A stretch of DNA of 64,000 bases from the NCBI RefSeq assembly GCF_000142905.1, contig NW_013657663.1, positions 79,723 to 143,722 of the forward strand. Reading direction: 5' to 3'. The notes beneath the pieces were generated by a model. The model worked only from the letters and a program-made list of their open reading frames with translations, made no database searches and was not told where the DNA came from. The translations under genes and the position numbers were made by a program. The DNA comes from Thecamonas trahens ATCC 50062 (lineage: Eukaryota; Apusozoa; Apusomonadida; Apusomonadidae). Below, in pieces: positions 48,667 through 57,318 of the stretch; the stretch's first letter is position 1; each line of letters opens with the position of its first letter.

Positions 48667-51600
48667 ATGTCGTCCTCGTCCTCGTCGTCGGCGTCGTCTA
48701 ACTCGTCCAGCTCCTCGGGCTCTTCAGGCACCAGCTCGGGGAGCTCTTCCGACTCGGCCGCCCCCGCTGCGCGCTCTGCGGTGTCCCCTGCGAGTGACGC
48801 AACTCCCGCACCTGTGCCTGCTGTGAGCAGCAACGGCCACGACAACGCGGAGCCTACTGCCGACGCCGGAGCCGAGGCTGCAGCCGATGCCGACGCTGTT
48901 GCCGACGCCGGAGCCGAGGCTGTAGCCGATGCCGAGGCTGTTGCCGAGACCGAGACCGAGACCGAGCCCGAGGCTGAGCCTGTGCCCGATGCCGAGGTCG
49001 ATGCCGAGCCCGAGGTCGAGGCCGAGCCTATTGCCGAGCCTGCTGCCGAGCCTGCTGCCGAGCCTGCTGCCGAGGCCGATGCCGAGGTCGAGGCAGAGCC
49101 TATTGCCGATCCTGCTGTCGAGCCTGCTGCCGAGCGTGCTGCCGAGGCCGATGTCCAAGCCGAGCCCGAGGCCGAGCCTTCTGCCGAAGCCGAACCAGAG
49201 CCCGAGCTCACCCCCGAGCCCAGCCCCGAGCCCGAGGCTGATCTCACCCCACTGCCAGAGCCGTCGCAGCCACCAGCTGAGCTGTTCGAGGAGGCCTTTA
49301 CGTACGAAAAGTCCAAGTATGAGTACACGACGGCACGGATCCAGGTCAAAGCCATGGAGCAGCGCATGCTGCTCGAGTACGCAACATCGCCGTCGCAGCG
49401 CGAAACGCTGTTTGAGGATACGTTCCTCATGACCCATTCCGAGTGGCTGCCTTCGCACGGCCTGGCCGAGTTTCTGTGCAAGCGTGCGGCGTCGGCGCCG
49501 GCAGAGTCCATTGCCAACGTCTTTGACTCGCGCCCGGCTGACCACGCTGCGTGCAAGTTCCATCTGCAAAAGCGCCAGCTCAACATGGCCCGCTACTGGA
49601 TGGCGCACTTTTCCTACGACATGCACAAGCCCGGCGTCGAGTTCTGGCTCCGTAAGCTCATCGCCGCCATTCTCGCAGAGCACGCCACCCCCGACGAGAC
49701 CGGTGATGACGAGCCCGAGCTCGCCGTCCTTGCCACCGAGACCGGGCACTGGCTTGACGAAGTCCTCCGAAACGGCGCCGTCAAGTACACTATCGCCCCG
49801 CTCGACACCCTGGCCGAGGAGCCTGTCGCCGTGCCGGAGCCGCTTGTGCCCAACGTCAACCCGATCACTATGCTCGAGGACGTCAACCCGATTGAGGTCG
49901 CCCGACAGCTCACCCTCCATGACTTTGAGCTGTTCTATGCCATCCGCCCTTGTGAGTTCCTCCATTCGTGCTGGTCGGACAAGGATGCCGGCCGCGAGAC
50001 CGCGCCCAACGTTCTTGCCCTCATCGACTCGTTCAACCACTGGTCGGCTCGCGTCACCTCGGACATCCTCGCCCTGCCCAAGACCGCCAACCAGACCCAC
50101 CGCGTGTGTTTCTTCCTCGACGTTGCTCTCGCATGCCGCAAGCTTGACAACTTCAACTCGCTCTGGGCCATCATGTCGGCGCTCCAATCGGCCGCCATTG
50201 CGCGTCTCGAGCCTGTCTGGGCCTCGCTCCCGGCGAGCTACCGCGAGATCTACGACTCGCTTGCCGAGCTCATGTCGACCTCACACAACTTTGCCAACTA
50301 CCGCACCGCCCTCACCCGCGTCTCCCCGCCGTCGATCCCCTACCTCGGCCTCATGCTCCAAGACCTGACCTTTATCCACGACGGCAACGACTCGCTCGTC
50401 AGCCCGGCCGACGACGAGAATCTCGAGTTCTCGCTAGTCAACGTCGAGAAGCATGCCATGTCTGCCAAAGTCATCAACCTCATCCTCGGCCTCCAGGACC
50501 GCTCGTCGGCACGGGACTCTCCGGCAGGTGGCCTTGCGGGCGGCCGCGGCTACCCGCTCCACACCCTCGACACCGTCCGGGACTACCTCCTCTCCAGCGA
50601 CGGCATCCTCGCCGATGAAGCCGCCTACCAGCTCTCACTCGAGCGCTTCCCGCGCGGCTCCAAGGTCAAAAAGTCCAAGGTCAAGCACAAGCCGCTGGAT
50701 CCAGAGACCGTCGTCAAGCCAGACGCCCATGATACCGGCGTTGACCCGGCATCGACCGCGGCCTTTGTCGCAGACGTCACCGCCCGCCTTGTCGAAGAGT
50801 CATACGCCACCGGCGAGGTCATTGTCCGTGTCGGCTCGCCCGGCGACGCAATGTATTTTGTCAAGTCTGGCCAGATTGAGGTTCGCCTCCGCCACGGCGC
50901 TGTCCGCTACCTGGCCGGCGGCCAGTTCTTCGGCGAGGTCTCAATCTTCAAGTCAGGCAAGCGGACCGCCACCGTTCTTGCCGCCACAGACACCGTTGTA
51001 TCCCGCCTCGACCGCGACGTTCTCCTCTCTACCATCGGCAACTTTCCCGACGTCGAGACTGCCTTCCGCCAGCTTGCCTCGGAGCGCCTGGCCAACTCGT
51101 CGAACCCACGCCGCCGCTCGAAAAAGCCCAAGTGGCTGTCCTCGATCTCTGCCGCTGCCGCCGCTGCCGCCGCCGCGCCGTCGGCCGCCGCTGCCTCGCC
51201 TGCTGCCGCCGCTTCTGCTGCTGCCGCCCCGGCCGCCGCCTCAGATGCTGCTCCGGCTGAGCAGGCCGAGAAGCCGTTGACCAAGGCCGAGCTCAAGGCC
51301 AAGGCCAAGGCCGAGAAGGAGGCCCGCAAGAAGGCCGAGGCCGAGGCCAAGGCCAAGGCCAAGGCCGAGAAGGAGGCCCGCAAGAAGGCCGAGGCCGAGG
51401 CCAAAGCCAAGGCCAAGGCCGAAAAGGAGGCTCGCAAGAAGGCCAAGAAGCTCAACAAGTCGGCCTCTCAGGCTTCGCTCGCCGACTCGACCTCGGAGCT
51501 CGCCGAGTCCGAGGCCGATGCCGAGTCTGAGGCTGCTGACGGCAGCGCCAAGGACAAGGGCAAGGGCAAGGACAAGGGCAAGGACAAGGGTAAGAAGAAG

Positions 51601-52005
51601 GACAAGAAGAAGGACAAGAAAAAGGACAAGAAGAAGGCCAAGGCCAAGGGAGAGGACGAAGGCGAGGAAGCCGATGCTGGGACAGAGCCTGCTGCCGAGC
51701 CTGCTGCCGAGCCTGCTGCCGAGCCTGCTGCCGAGCCTGTTGTGGCGCCTGCTGCTGCCGAGCCTGCTGCTGCCGAGCCTGCCGCCGCCGAGCCTACTGT
51801 CGAGCCTGCTGCTGATGAGGAAGCCGGTATGGACAAGGTTGAGAACGAGGCAGAGGCTGCCGAGCCCGAGCCCGCCGCCGAGCCCGCCGCCGAGTCCGCC
51901 TTGGAGCCCGCCGAGCCCGCCGAGCCCGCCGAGTCTGATAATGGCAAGAGCAAGAAGAAGGACAAGAAGAAGAAGAAGAAGAAAAAGTCCAAGGACGCCG
52001 AGTAG
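48667..52005 (+). CDS. RasGEF with C-terminal cyclic-nucleotide-binding domain
   Basis: This 1112-residue protein would activate Ras-like GTPases. After a Ser-run start it has an acidic Ala/Glu/Pro repeat region (about 60-200), a RasGEF_N-like segment (about 205-340), and the CDC25-homology domain (about 400-590): PIEVARQLTLHDFELFYAI, FNHWSARVTSDILAL, CFFLDVALACRKLDNFNSLWAIMSALQ, PSIPYLGLMLQDLTFI. A cNBD lies at about 700-815, with GEVIVRVGSPGDAMYFV and the cassette FGEVSIFKSGKRTATV, retaining Glu and Arg needed for cNMP. The tail is Lys/Ala/Glu-rich with KAKAKAEKEARKKAEAE and EPAAEPAAE repeats. GEF before cNBD is reverse to EPAC but like Dictyostelium GbpD-type proteins. The first ATG in frame is at 48667. 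Confidence 0.88.
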   Translation: MSSSSSSSASSNSSSSSGSSGTSSGSSSDSAAPAARSAVSPASDATPAPVPAVSSNGHDNAEPTADAGAEAAADADAVADAGAEAVADAEAVAETETETEPEAEPVPDAEVDAEPEVEAEPIAEPAAEPAAEPAAEADAEVEAEPIADPAVEPAAERAAEADVQAEPEAEPSAEAEPEPELTPEPSPEPEADLTPLPEPSQPPAELFEEAFTYEKSKYEYTTARIQVKAMEQRMLLEYATSPSQRETLFEDTFLMTHSEWLPSHGLAEFLCKRAASAPAESIANVFDSRPADHAACKFHLQKRQLNMARYWMAHFSYDMHKPGVEFWLRKLIAAILAEHATPDETGDDEPELAVLATETGHWLDEVLRNGAVKYTIAPLDTLAEEPVAVPEPLVPNVNPITMLEDVNPIEVARQLTLHDFELFYAIRPCEFLHSCWSDKDAGRETAPNVLALIDSFNHWSARVTSDILALPKTANQTHRVCFFLDVALACRKLDNFNSLWAIMSALQSAAIARLEPVWASLPASYREIYDSLAELMSTSHNFANYRTALTRVSPPSIPYLGLMLQDLTFIHDGNDSLVSPADDENLEFSLVNVEKHAMSAKVINLILGLQDRSSARDSPAGGLAGGRGYPLHTLDTVRDYLLSSDGILADEAAYQLSLERFPRGSKVKKSKVKHKPLDPETVVKPDAHDTGVDPASTAAFVADVTARLVEESYATGEVIVRVGSPGDAMYFVKSGQIEVRLRHGAVRYLAGGQFFGEVSIFKSGKRTATVLAATDTVVSRLDRDVLLSTIGNFPDVETAFRQLASERLANSSNPRRRSKKPKWLSSISAAAAAAAAAPSAAAASPAAAASAAAAPAAASDAAPAEQAEKPLTKAELKAKAKAEKEARKKAEAEAKAKAKAEKEARKKAEAEAKAKAKAEKEARKKAKKLNKSASQASLADSTSELAESEADAESEAADGSAKDKGKGKDKGKDKGKKKDKKKDKKKDKKKAKAKGEDEGEEADAGTEPAAEPAAEPAAEPAAEPVVAPAAAEPAAAEPAAAEPTVEPAADEEAGMDKVENEAEAAEPEPAAEPAAESALEPAEPAEPAESDNGKSKKKDKKKKKKKKSKDAE

Positions 52006-52053
52006 TCTAGACCTGCTACCAACCTTATTTTCAACACAGTAAAGACATCAATC

Positions 52054-54870
52054 TCACACACCAGGCACCACCGGCACAAACGGCGTGTCTGGCGTGAGGC
52101 ACGACGACGACGATGCTGAAGATGCTGACGACGACGCTGCCGCCGGCTCGGACACGCTGTCGACACCAGGATACATACTCCGCCGCTTTGTCGGCACCAG
52201 ATAGTTGCGAGCAAGAGTGGCAAACATGGCGAGGAATGGTGTCGAGTCGAGCATCAGGATGTGCGCTGCGCGCCCGACCATCGAGTCGAGCGAGAGCGAG
52301 TCTACATCAAACATGACGTCGGTCCGGATGACGGTAGTCGAGGCAAGCACGGTAAAGAGTGCGTCCAGGATGGCGAGATATGCCGAGCCCTTTTCCTTAG
52401 AGTACAGCGCCTCGGGTGAGAGCTCCATCCGCGACGATGCATAAGGGACGTAGCGATCCTGCGGCGACGAGACAAGGAGGACCACTGAAAAGAGGCCAAA
52501 GTTTGCGTCGTGCGCAAGCTTGTACATAAAGGTCTCTTCGAGAGTGTCAGCGTCGGTCAGTGAGAGCTGCGCCAGGCACGTCGATCGCTTCCACTTCTTA
52601 AGAAGCCACATGGCCGAGCCCACAAGCGTCGACGAGCCAAACATGGTCCCACAGTGCGGACCCGAGAGCGAGACAAAAGCGTGGAGGCGTGGGAGAAACT
52701 CGCACAGCTCGCGCTTACTCAGTGCAGCGCGGACAATGATGGTCCCCAGTGAGTGGCCCACAAACGAGAGCGCGCCAATTCGGAGCCTCTCGCTCCGCAC
52801 AAAGAGCCAAATCTCGTGCGCCAGCCGCTCCGCCATCTCGTCGATGTCGCACAGCGTGTCCTTCTCGTTTGCCGCAGAGAGCAAGTGCTCCGCCTCGGGA
52901 AACAGAATCGCCAGTTCGTTGCGGAGCAACCGCAGGTCAAACGCGTTGCCCGCGAGCCCGTGAACGTACACAAACAGATGGACCGTCCCCGCCGCAAGAC
53001 TCGGCTCAGGCACATTCGCCAGCAATGTCTCCTCGTCTTCAAGCCCCAGAACTCGGAGCTGGTCATCGCCTCCTCCAGCAGCTGCCATAAACTCGTCAAC
53101 AACACTCGCCGCCGGCGATGGCATCTCATAAGCTGGTGGCGGGCTCAGCGGCTCGCCCTCGCCCGAGTCTGAGAGCCGCGACGAGCTCGAGCCCGACGCC
53201 GCCGTGCCGGTTGCGGGTGCCGACGCAGACGACTCACTTGGCCCTGCCTCGCCAGCCCGCCTTGCTGCCGATGCCGCCGGTGCCGCCCAATTCCATGTTG
53301 GCGGAACGTCAGGTCCAACGTGAACAATGTCCTGAAACACCACATGCTTGGCCCGAAACGGCGCGTCCGGCGAGAGGTCAACGATCGGGTCGCGTGGGCG
53401 CTCGGCCAACCGCACCTTGGCCAGCATACCCGCCAACTCACGGTGCCAGACCATGCGCTGCGAGTTAAACAGGTGCGCGCTTGACGCTAGGCCGGGCGTC
53501 GCACTCGATGATAGCGGTGTGTGGTACCGGAACACGTTGTCGGCCCATCCATGGAGTCTGTAGCGCTCGAATCGCGTACGCAGCTGCTGCCGCAGGCTCG
53601 GGGTGTGAGCGAGGATGAGACAGCCGACGTAGGTGGTGTGCAGCTCGTCGAGTGCATCTGCAAGCGAGGTCAACTCGTCGAGCAGCAGCAAGCCAACTGT
53701 CGTTTCGCACGCATCCGGCCCAAGCGCAGTAACACCAGACTCGAGCCGCGCCCGCGCTTCGGCACCGACCGTGGCGGCCCGGGCCGGGTCAGCCAGCGCC
53801 GTCGCAGTCTCGATCATGGCGTCGAGATCACGGGCCCGGGGATGCAGATGCAAGCCGGGCTCCGAGGCAATGAGAAATCCGAGCGTGGTCCGCGAGCCCG
53901 AGCATGTCGCCCACAGCTCGCAGAAAGCGGCGCTCTGAACCTTGTACGCAGCAGCAAGGCGGTCCAGGACCGACGACGGCGGCAGCGCCGACGGCGCCGC
54001 TACCAAGTCGGCTACCGATGCCGAAACCGACTTGGGCGACCGTGGCGGCGTCGGATGTGGAGGAAAGACGGCAGGGAAGAGCTTCTGTCGCCGCGGGCGC
54101 GGCAGCGGCGGCGCCTGCAGCGTCAGTGCCACAAGCGCAGAGTGCGCCAACAGGTGCAGCAGGCCGAAGAACGACTCGCCAAACGTAACTTCGTAGTACG
54201 CGTGCGCATGGACTGTGGTCTCGGGACTCGCCAGAAGATACCGCCGCACTGCTGCGCACTTGAGCGCCTGCCCATTGAACTCGGTCGAGTACCACAACTC
54301 AACGGTAGCGAGCATGTCCTCACACACCCCGCTTGCAGCCTCGGCAAGCGCGACTTCAAAGACCACCACGTCGTTAAGGACAGCAGCCTCGGCTTGGTAC
54401 CGGATCTCAAACTGCGCCGAGTGGAAGACGTCGCCGGCGATGTACGGCCTCGACACGACGTTGGCCGACGCGGCCTCTGCCTCGAACGATGACTCGTCGA
54501 CAGCATCGCTCGAGCAAACATCAACAACAACACCGGGCTCGCCATCGGCAACACCAGAGCCCGAGCCCGAGCGGACGTGCCGGTGCAACGGGCAGTGCGT
54601 CATCAGCGCCTTGGTCAGCGGGGCCGCAGACGCTTTGCTGCACGATGTCGGGCGGGCAGGCACGTTCGACTCGGCCGTCGCCACCGACAGCCGCAGCTCG
54701 TACACTCCGCGCTCAAACAGATCCACATTAACAAACGATTCGAGCACAAAGGTCACTCGCGCGAGGCCATGCAGCTGCCCGCCCGGTGCCGTCGCGCCTC
54801 TCGGGCGGCTCGGCCCAGCCTCGACGCCGGCCATGGACCCAGCTGCAGAGCCTGACTCAACGTCAGACAT
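52054..54870 (-). CDS. FAM135: FAM135 family protein (DUF676 lipase-like alpha/beta hydrolase)
   Basis: This 938-residue protein has the FAM135 layout: an N-terminal domain (about 35-260) and a C-terminal lipase-like DUF676 domain (about 630-900). The hydrolase block reads HLFVYVHGLAGNAFDLRLLRN, then the nucleophile elbow FVGHSLGTIIVRAAL with the Ser, LHAFVSLSGPHCGTMFGSS, SSPQDRYVPYASSRMELSPE and GRAAHILMLDS. These follow human FAM135A/B closely in order. Family substrate is unknown. The linker is Ser/Pro/Ala-rich. ATG at 54870. It converges on RasGEF with a 48-bp gap and is divergent from NDUFA5 (250 bp). Confidence 0.9.
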   Translation of the reverse strand: MSDVESGSAAGSMAGVEAGPSRPRGATAPGGQLHGLARVTFVLESFVNVDLFERGVYELRLSVATAESNVPARPTSCSKASAAPLTKALMTHCPLHRHVRSGSGSGVADGEPGVVVDVCSSDAVDESSFEAEAASANVVSRPYIAGDVFHSAQFEIRYQAEAAVLNDVVVFEVALAEAASGVCEDMLATVELWYSTEFNGQALKCAAVRRYLLASPETTVHAHAYYEVTFGESFFGLLHLLAHSALVALTLQAPPLPRPRRQKLFPAVFPPHPTPPRSPKSVSASVADLVAAPSALPPSSVLDRLAAAYKVQSAAFCELWATCSGSRTTLGFLIASEPGLHLHPRARDLDAMIETATALADPARAATVGAEARARLESGVTALGPDACETTVGLLLLDELTSLADALDELHTTYVGCLILAHTPSLRQQLRTRFERYRLHGWADNVFRYHTPLSSSATPGLASSAHLFNSQRMVWHRELAGMLAKVRLAERPRDPIVDLSPDAPFRAKHVVFQDIVHVGPDVPPTWNWAAPAASAARRAGEAGPSESSASAPATGTAASGSSSSRLSDSGEGEPLSPPPAYEMPSPAASVVDEFMAAAGGGDDQLRVLGLEDEETLLANVPEPSLAAGTVHLFVYVHGLAGNAFDLRLLRNELAILFPEAEHLLSAANEKDTLCDIDEMAERLAHEIWLFVRSERLRIGALSFVGHSLGTIIVRAALSKRELCEFLPRLHAFVSLSGPHCGTMFGSSTLVGSAMWLLKKWKRSTCLAQLSLTDADTLEETFMYKLAHDANFGLFSVVLLVSSPQDRYVPYASSRMELSPEALYSKEKGSAYLAILDALFTVLASTTVIRTDVMFDVDSLSLDSMVGRAAHILMLDSTPFLAMFATLARNYLVPTKRRSMYPGVDSVSEPAAASSSASSASSSSCLTPDTPFVPVVPGV

Positions 54871-55120
54871 GCCAGAGAAGAGTGCCCCGTACCCTACCTA
54901 CAGAAAAGGCTTGTCGCTGCTAGCTAATCCCTGCTTTCTCCTTTCGGCGCCGTGGAAGGCGTCAAGTGACGTAGCAAGGCGTTTGGGGCGGAGGGGGGGG
55001 GAGAGCCGAGAGGTGTACCTCGCTCGCGAACACTCTCCAACCAAACTGCAAGCCGCTCGCCGTCCCCGCCCCAGCCACAGCCACACCTCACCCACTCCCC
55101 CAACACACCCACACACATAC

Positions 55121-55716
55121 ATGGCTGCGCGTGCACTCTCGACGGTTGTCAAGCGGACAACGGGCATTGTTGGCCTGCCTGTGGCTCACAACGCCCAGAA
55201 GACCCTCACTGCCCTCTATGCCCAGACCCTCGAGGCTCTCGAGGCTCTCCCAGAGACCGCCCAGTACCGCGTCAATGTCGAGCAGATGACCCGCACCCGC
55301 CTCGACGCTGTCAAGAAGGCCACCTCGGTCCAGGAGCTCGAGGAGATGGTACGTCCTCCTCCATTCTTCCCCTTCCCTCTCCCTCCTCCTCTCTCTCTCG
55401 CTCTCTCTCTCTCTCTCCCCCCCCCCCCCCCCCACCCTTGCCGCTTTTCCTCTGCTGATCACCGCCAGCCTGATCACCACCGCGCCGCCTCACCGCACGG
55501 CCTTTTCCTGAAGCAACTCACCCTCCCCGCACCCCGCCGCCCCCACCACTCTGGCCCTCCCCTCTCCGCACTGCAACACTGCAACAGGTCAACGCTGGTC
55601 AGGTTGAGGAGCTCATTGTGGCTGCCAAGAACGAGCTCAAGCTCATCCCCAAGATCGCAGCCGGCAAGCCGTGGGAGACGTCCAAGGCGTCCAAGCTGAA
55701 CGTCGAGGTCATCTAG
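55121..55716 (+). CDS. NDUFA5: NADH dehydrogenase (complex I) subunit NDUFA5/B13, two exons
   Basis: This is an accessory subunit of mitochondrial complex I on the matrix arm, 118 residues, same as typical family size (about 116). Exon 1 (55121-55348, 76 codons) encodes KRTTGIVGLPV, the family's KKTTGLVGL signature, then LYAQTLEALEALPETAQYRVNVEQ. A GTACGT donor, a 239-bp intron with CT and poly-C tracts and a CAACAG acceptor follow. Exon 2 (55588-55716) gives VNAGQVEELIVAAKNELKLIPKI and ends KPWETSKASKLNVEVI. The C-terminus is shorter than in animals after the KPWE motif. The leader before the ATG is CA/C-rich. Confidence 0.93.
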
Positions 55717-55914
55717 GCAACGAGCCAGACGTAGTTCTCGCGCCTGCGTGAACCGATAATGAAATACTTCCGAGCTGTGGAGATGCCCATGTAGTACGAC
55801 CCACTCCACCCCACCCCCCCCCACCCCCACCACACACACACACGCGCGCCCATACACAAACCCCACATCGTTATTCATACACACATCGTGCCGGGATCGG
55901 CGGTCATGAGCTTG

Positions 55915-57141
55915 TCAATCGGTCTTGGCGCGGCCGGCAGCGGGCGGCGAGCCATCGATGGCCGAGACAATCGATGCCTCAAGCGAGGCGGCAAAGGCGT
56001 CGAGCGAAAACAAGTCCCGGACGCGCTGGCGGCCGGCGGCGCCCATGCGAGCGCAGAGTGCTCGGTCGGCCCAGAGCGTTCGCATCGCGTCAGCAAAGGC
56101 GGCCGGCTCCGGGGCGACGAGCAAGCCGGTCTCGCCGTCGACAATGGACTCGGTCGGCCCGCCCGAGGCGACGGCAACGACAGGGCGCGAGGCGTACATG
56201 GCCTCGACAGGCACGATGCCAAAGTGCTCGTTGGACGGGGTGTAGAGGACAGCGACAGCAGCGTCAAAGTAGCGGTACTTGTCATCGTTCGAGACCGAGG
56301 GCGCAAAGACGACGTCGGTGCCGATGTCGAGGCCGAGTTCAGTGGCCTGGGCATGGAGCTCGTCAAAGTACTCTGCGTTCTCGCGGTTGTTGGGATCGTA
56401 GCCGCCGGCGAGGACCAGCTGCGCGCCGCGCGCATCGGCGGCCATGAGCGCAAAGGCGGCGAGCGCGAGCTCGATGGCCTTCTTGCGCTCAAAGCGGTTG
56501 ATAGAGAAGAACACCTTGTTGTTTGCAAGCTCTGAGCCGCTGCCGACGGCGGCGGCGGCGGCGGCGTCGATGGCCTGCATGTTGATGGCCGGATAGAGGA
56601 CGGCCGGCCGCGCAGTCATCGACGGGAAGGCCTCCATGACAGTGGCAGCGGTAAAGGCCGAGTTGACGAGCACCACGTCAGCAGCGCGCGTCGAGCGCTC
56701 CTCGAGCGCGTCCGCGACGGCGCGATACGCGATGCGCAGCGGCGACGACGAGCGCGAGGCCAGGAGCTTGTCCGGAAAGTGACAGTAGAAGACGACCGGG
56801 AGGCCAACGAGGCGGAAGGGCCACACCGCCGTGGCAAGCTGGTCGAGGAAGACCACATCCGGGCGCGGGTAGAAGATGACCATGACCACGGCAGCGTAGA
56901 GCATCCGGAGTGTAACGCAGAGAATAGAGAACATGCCAAAGATCGATGACGGCAGCCAGCCGCCGACGACCCGGACGTCCAGCGAGCCATCGCGGGCCTC
57001 GGGGAAGCAGTGGCCCACGTCGCGGTGGTTGGTGTACATGGTCACCGCGTGGCCGCGGGCAAGCAGGCCCATGCCTGCGTCGATGACCAGCCGCTCGGCC
57101 CCGCCTACGCCGAGGTCGGGATGGAGGAATGCTATACGCAT
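55915..57141 (-). CDS. ALG2: ALG2, alpha-1,3/1,6-mannosyltransferase of N-glycan precursor assembly
   Basis: This GT4 family glycosyltransferase adds the second and third mannoses to dolichol-linked Man1GlcNAc2 on the cytosolic ER face. It has 408 residues, close to human ALG2 (416). Motifs: FLHPDLGVGGAERLVIDA at the N-terminus, GHAVTMYTNH, FYCHFPDKLLA, VNSAFTAATV, LYPAI, FFSINRFERKKAIELALAAF and the C-terminal E-x7-E nucleotide-sugar motif EHFGIVPVEAM. A hydrophobic segment (FGMFSILCVTLRMLYAAVVMVIF, about 68-90) may anchor it in the membrane as in ALG2 of other eukaryotes. ATG at 57141, after a C-rich leader. It links to the glycan theme of GDP-fucose synthase and the fucosyltransferase. Confidence 0.95.
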   Translation of the reverse strand: MRIAFLHPDLGVGGAERLVIDAGMGLLARGHAVTMYTNHRDVGHCFPEARDGSLDVRVVGGWLPSSIFGMFSILCVTLRMLYAAVVMVIFYPRPDVVFLDQLATAVWPFRLVGLPVVFYCHFPDKLLASRSSSPLRIAYRAVADALEERSTRAADVVLVNSAFTAATVMEAFPSMTARPAVLYPAINMQAIDAAAAAAVGSGSELANNKVFFSINRFERKKAIELALAAFALMAADARGAQLVLAGGYDPNNRENAEYFDELHAQATELGLDIGTDVVFAPSVSNDDKYRYFDAAVAVLYTPSNEHFGIVPVEAMYASRPVVAVASGGPTESIVDGETGLLVAPEPAAFADAMRTLWADRALCARMGAAGRQRVRDLFSLDAFAASLEASIVSAIDGSPPAAGRAKTD

Positions 57142-57265
57142 ACTGAGGGTGGGGTGGGGTGGGGTGGGAGTGGGGTGGGGTGGGGTGGGGTGGGGTGGGG
57201 TGGGGACGAGTGGTTGGGAGGGAGGGGGGGGGGGGGGGGGGTAGGGGGGGAGGGGACGGCAAAGC
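57142..57265. repeat. GGGGT and G-run tract upstream of ALG2
   Basis: The + strand carries about twelve GGGGT/GGGAG units (57147-57203) and a G-run (57223-57241), all just upstream of the minus-strand ALG2 start. On the mRNA strand it reads as a CCCCA-rich leader. The region between ALG2 and the POC1 stop is otherwise only 177 bp. Confidence 0.85.
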
Positions 57266-57318
57266 CGTGGCTGAAGCTGTTGCTGCTGCTTGTACTACTT
57301 CCACTACTGCTACCACTC

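Noticed and set aside
48724-50187. 487-residue minus-strand frame opposite RasGEF
   Set aside because: Its Gly/Leu repeats are the complement of the Ala/Glu/Pro repeats of RasGEF; no independent support.
53521-54492. 323-residue plus-strand frame opposite FAM135
   Set aside because: Antisense, Arg/Gln-rich, no domain.
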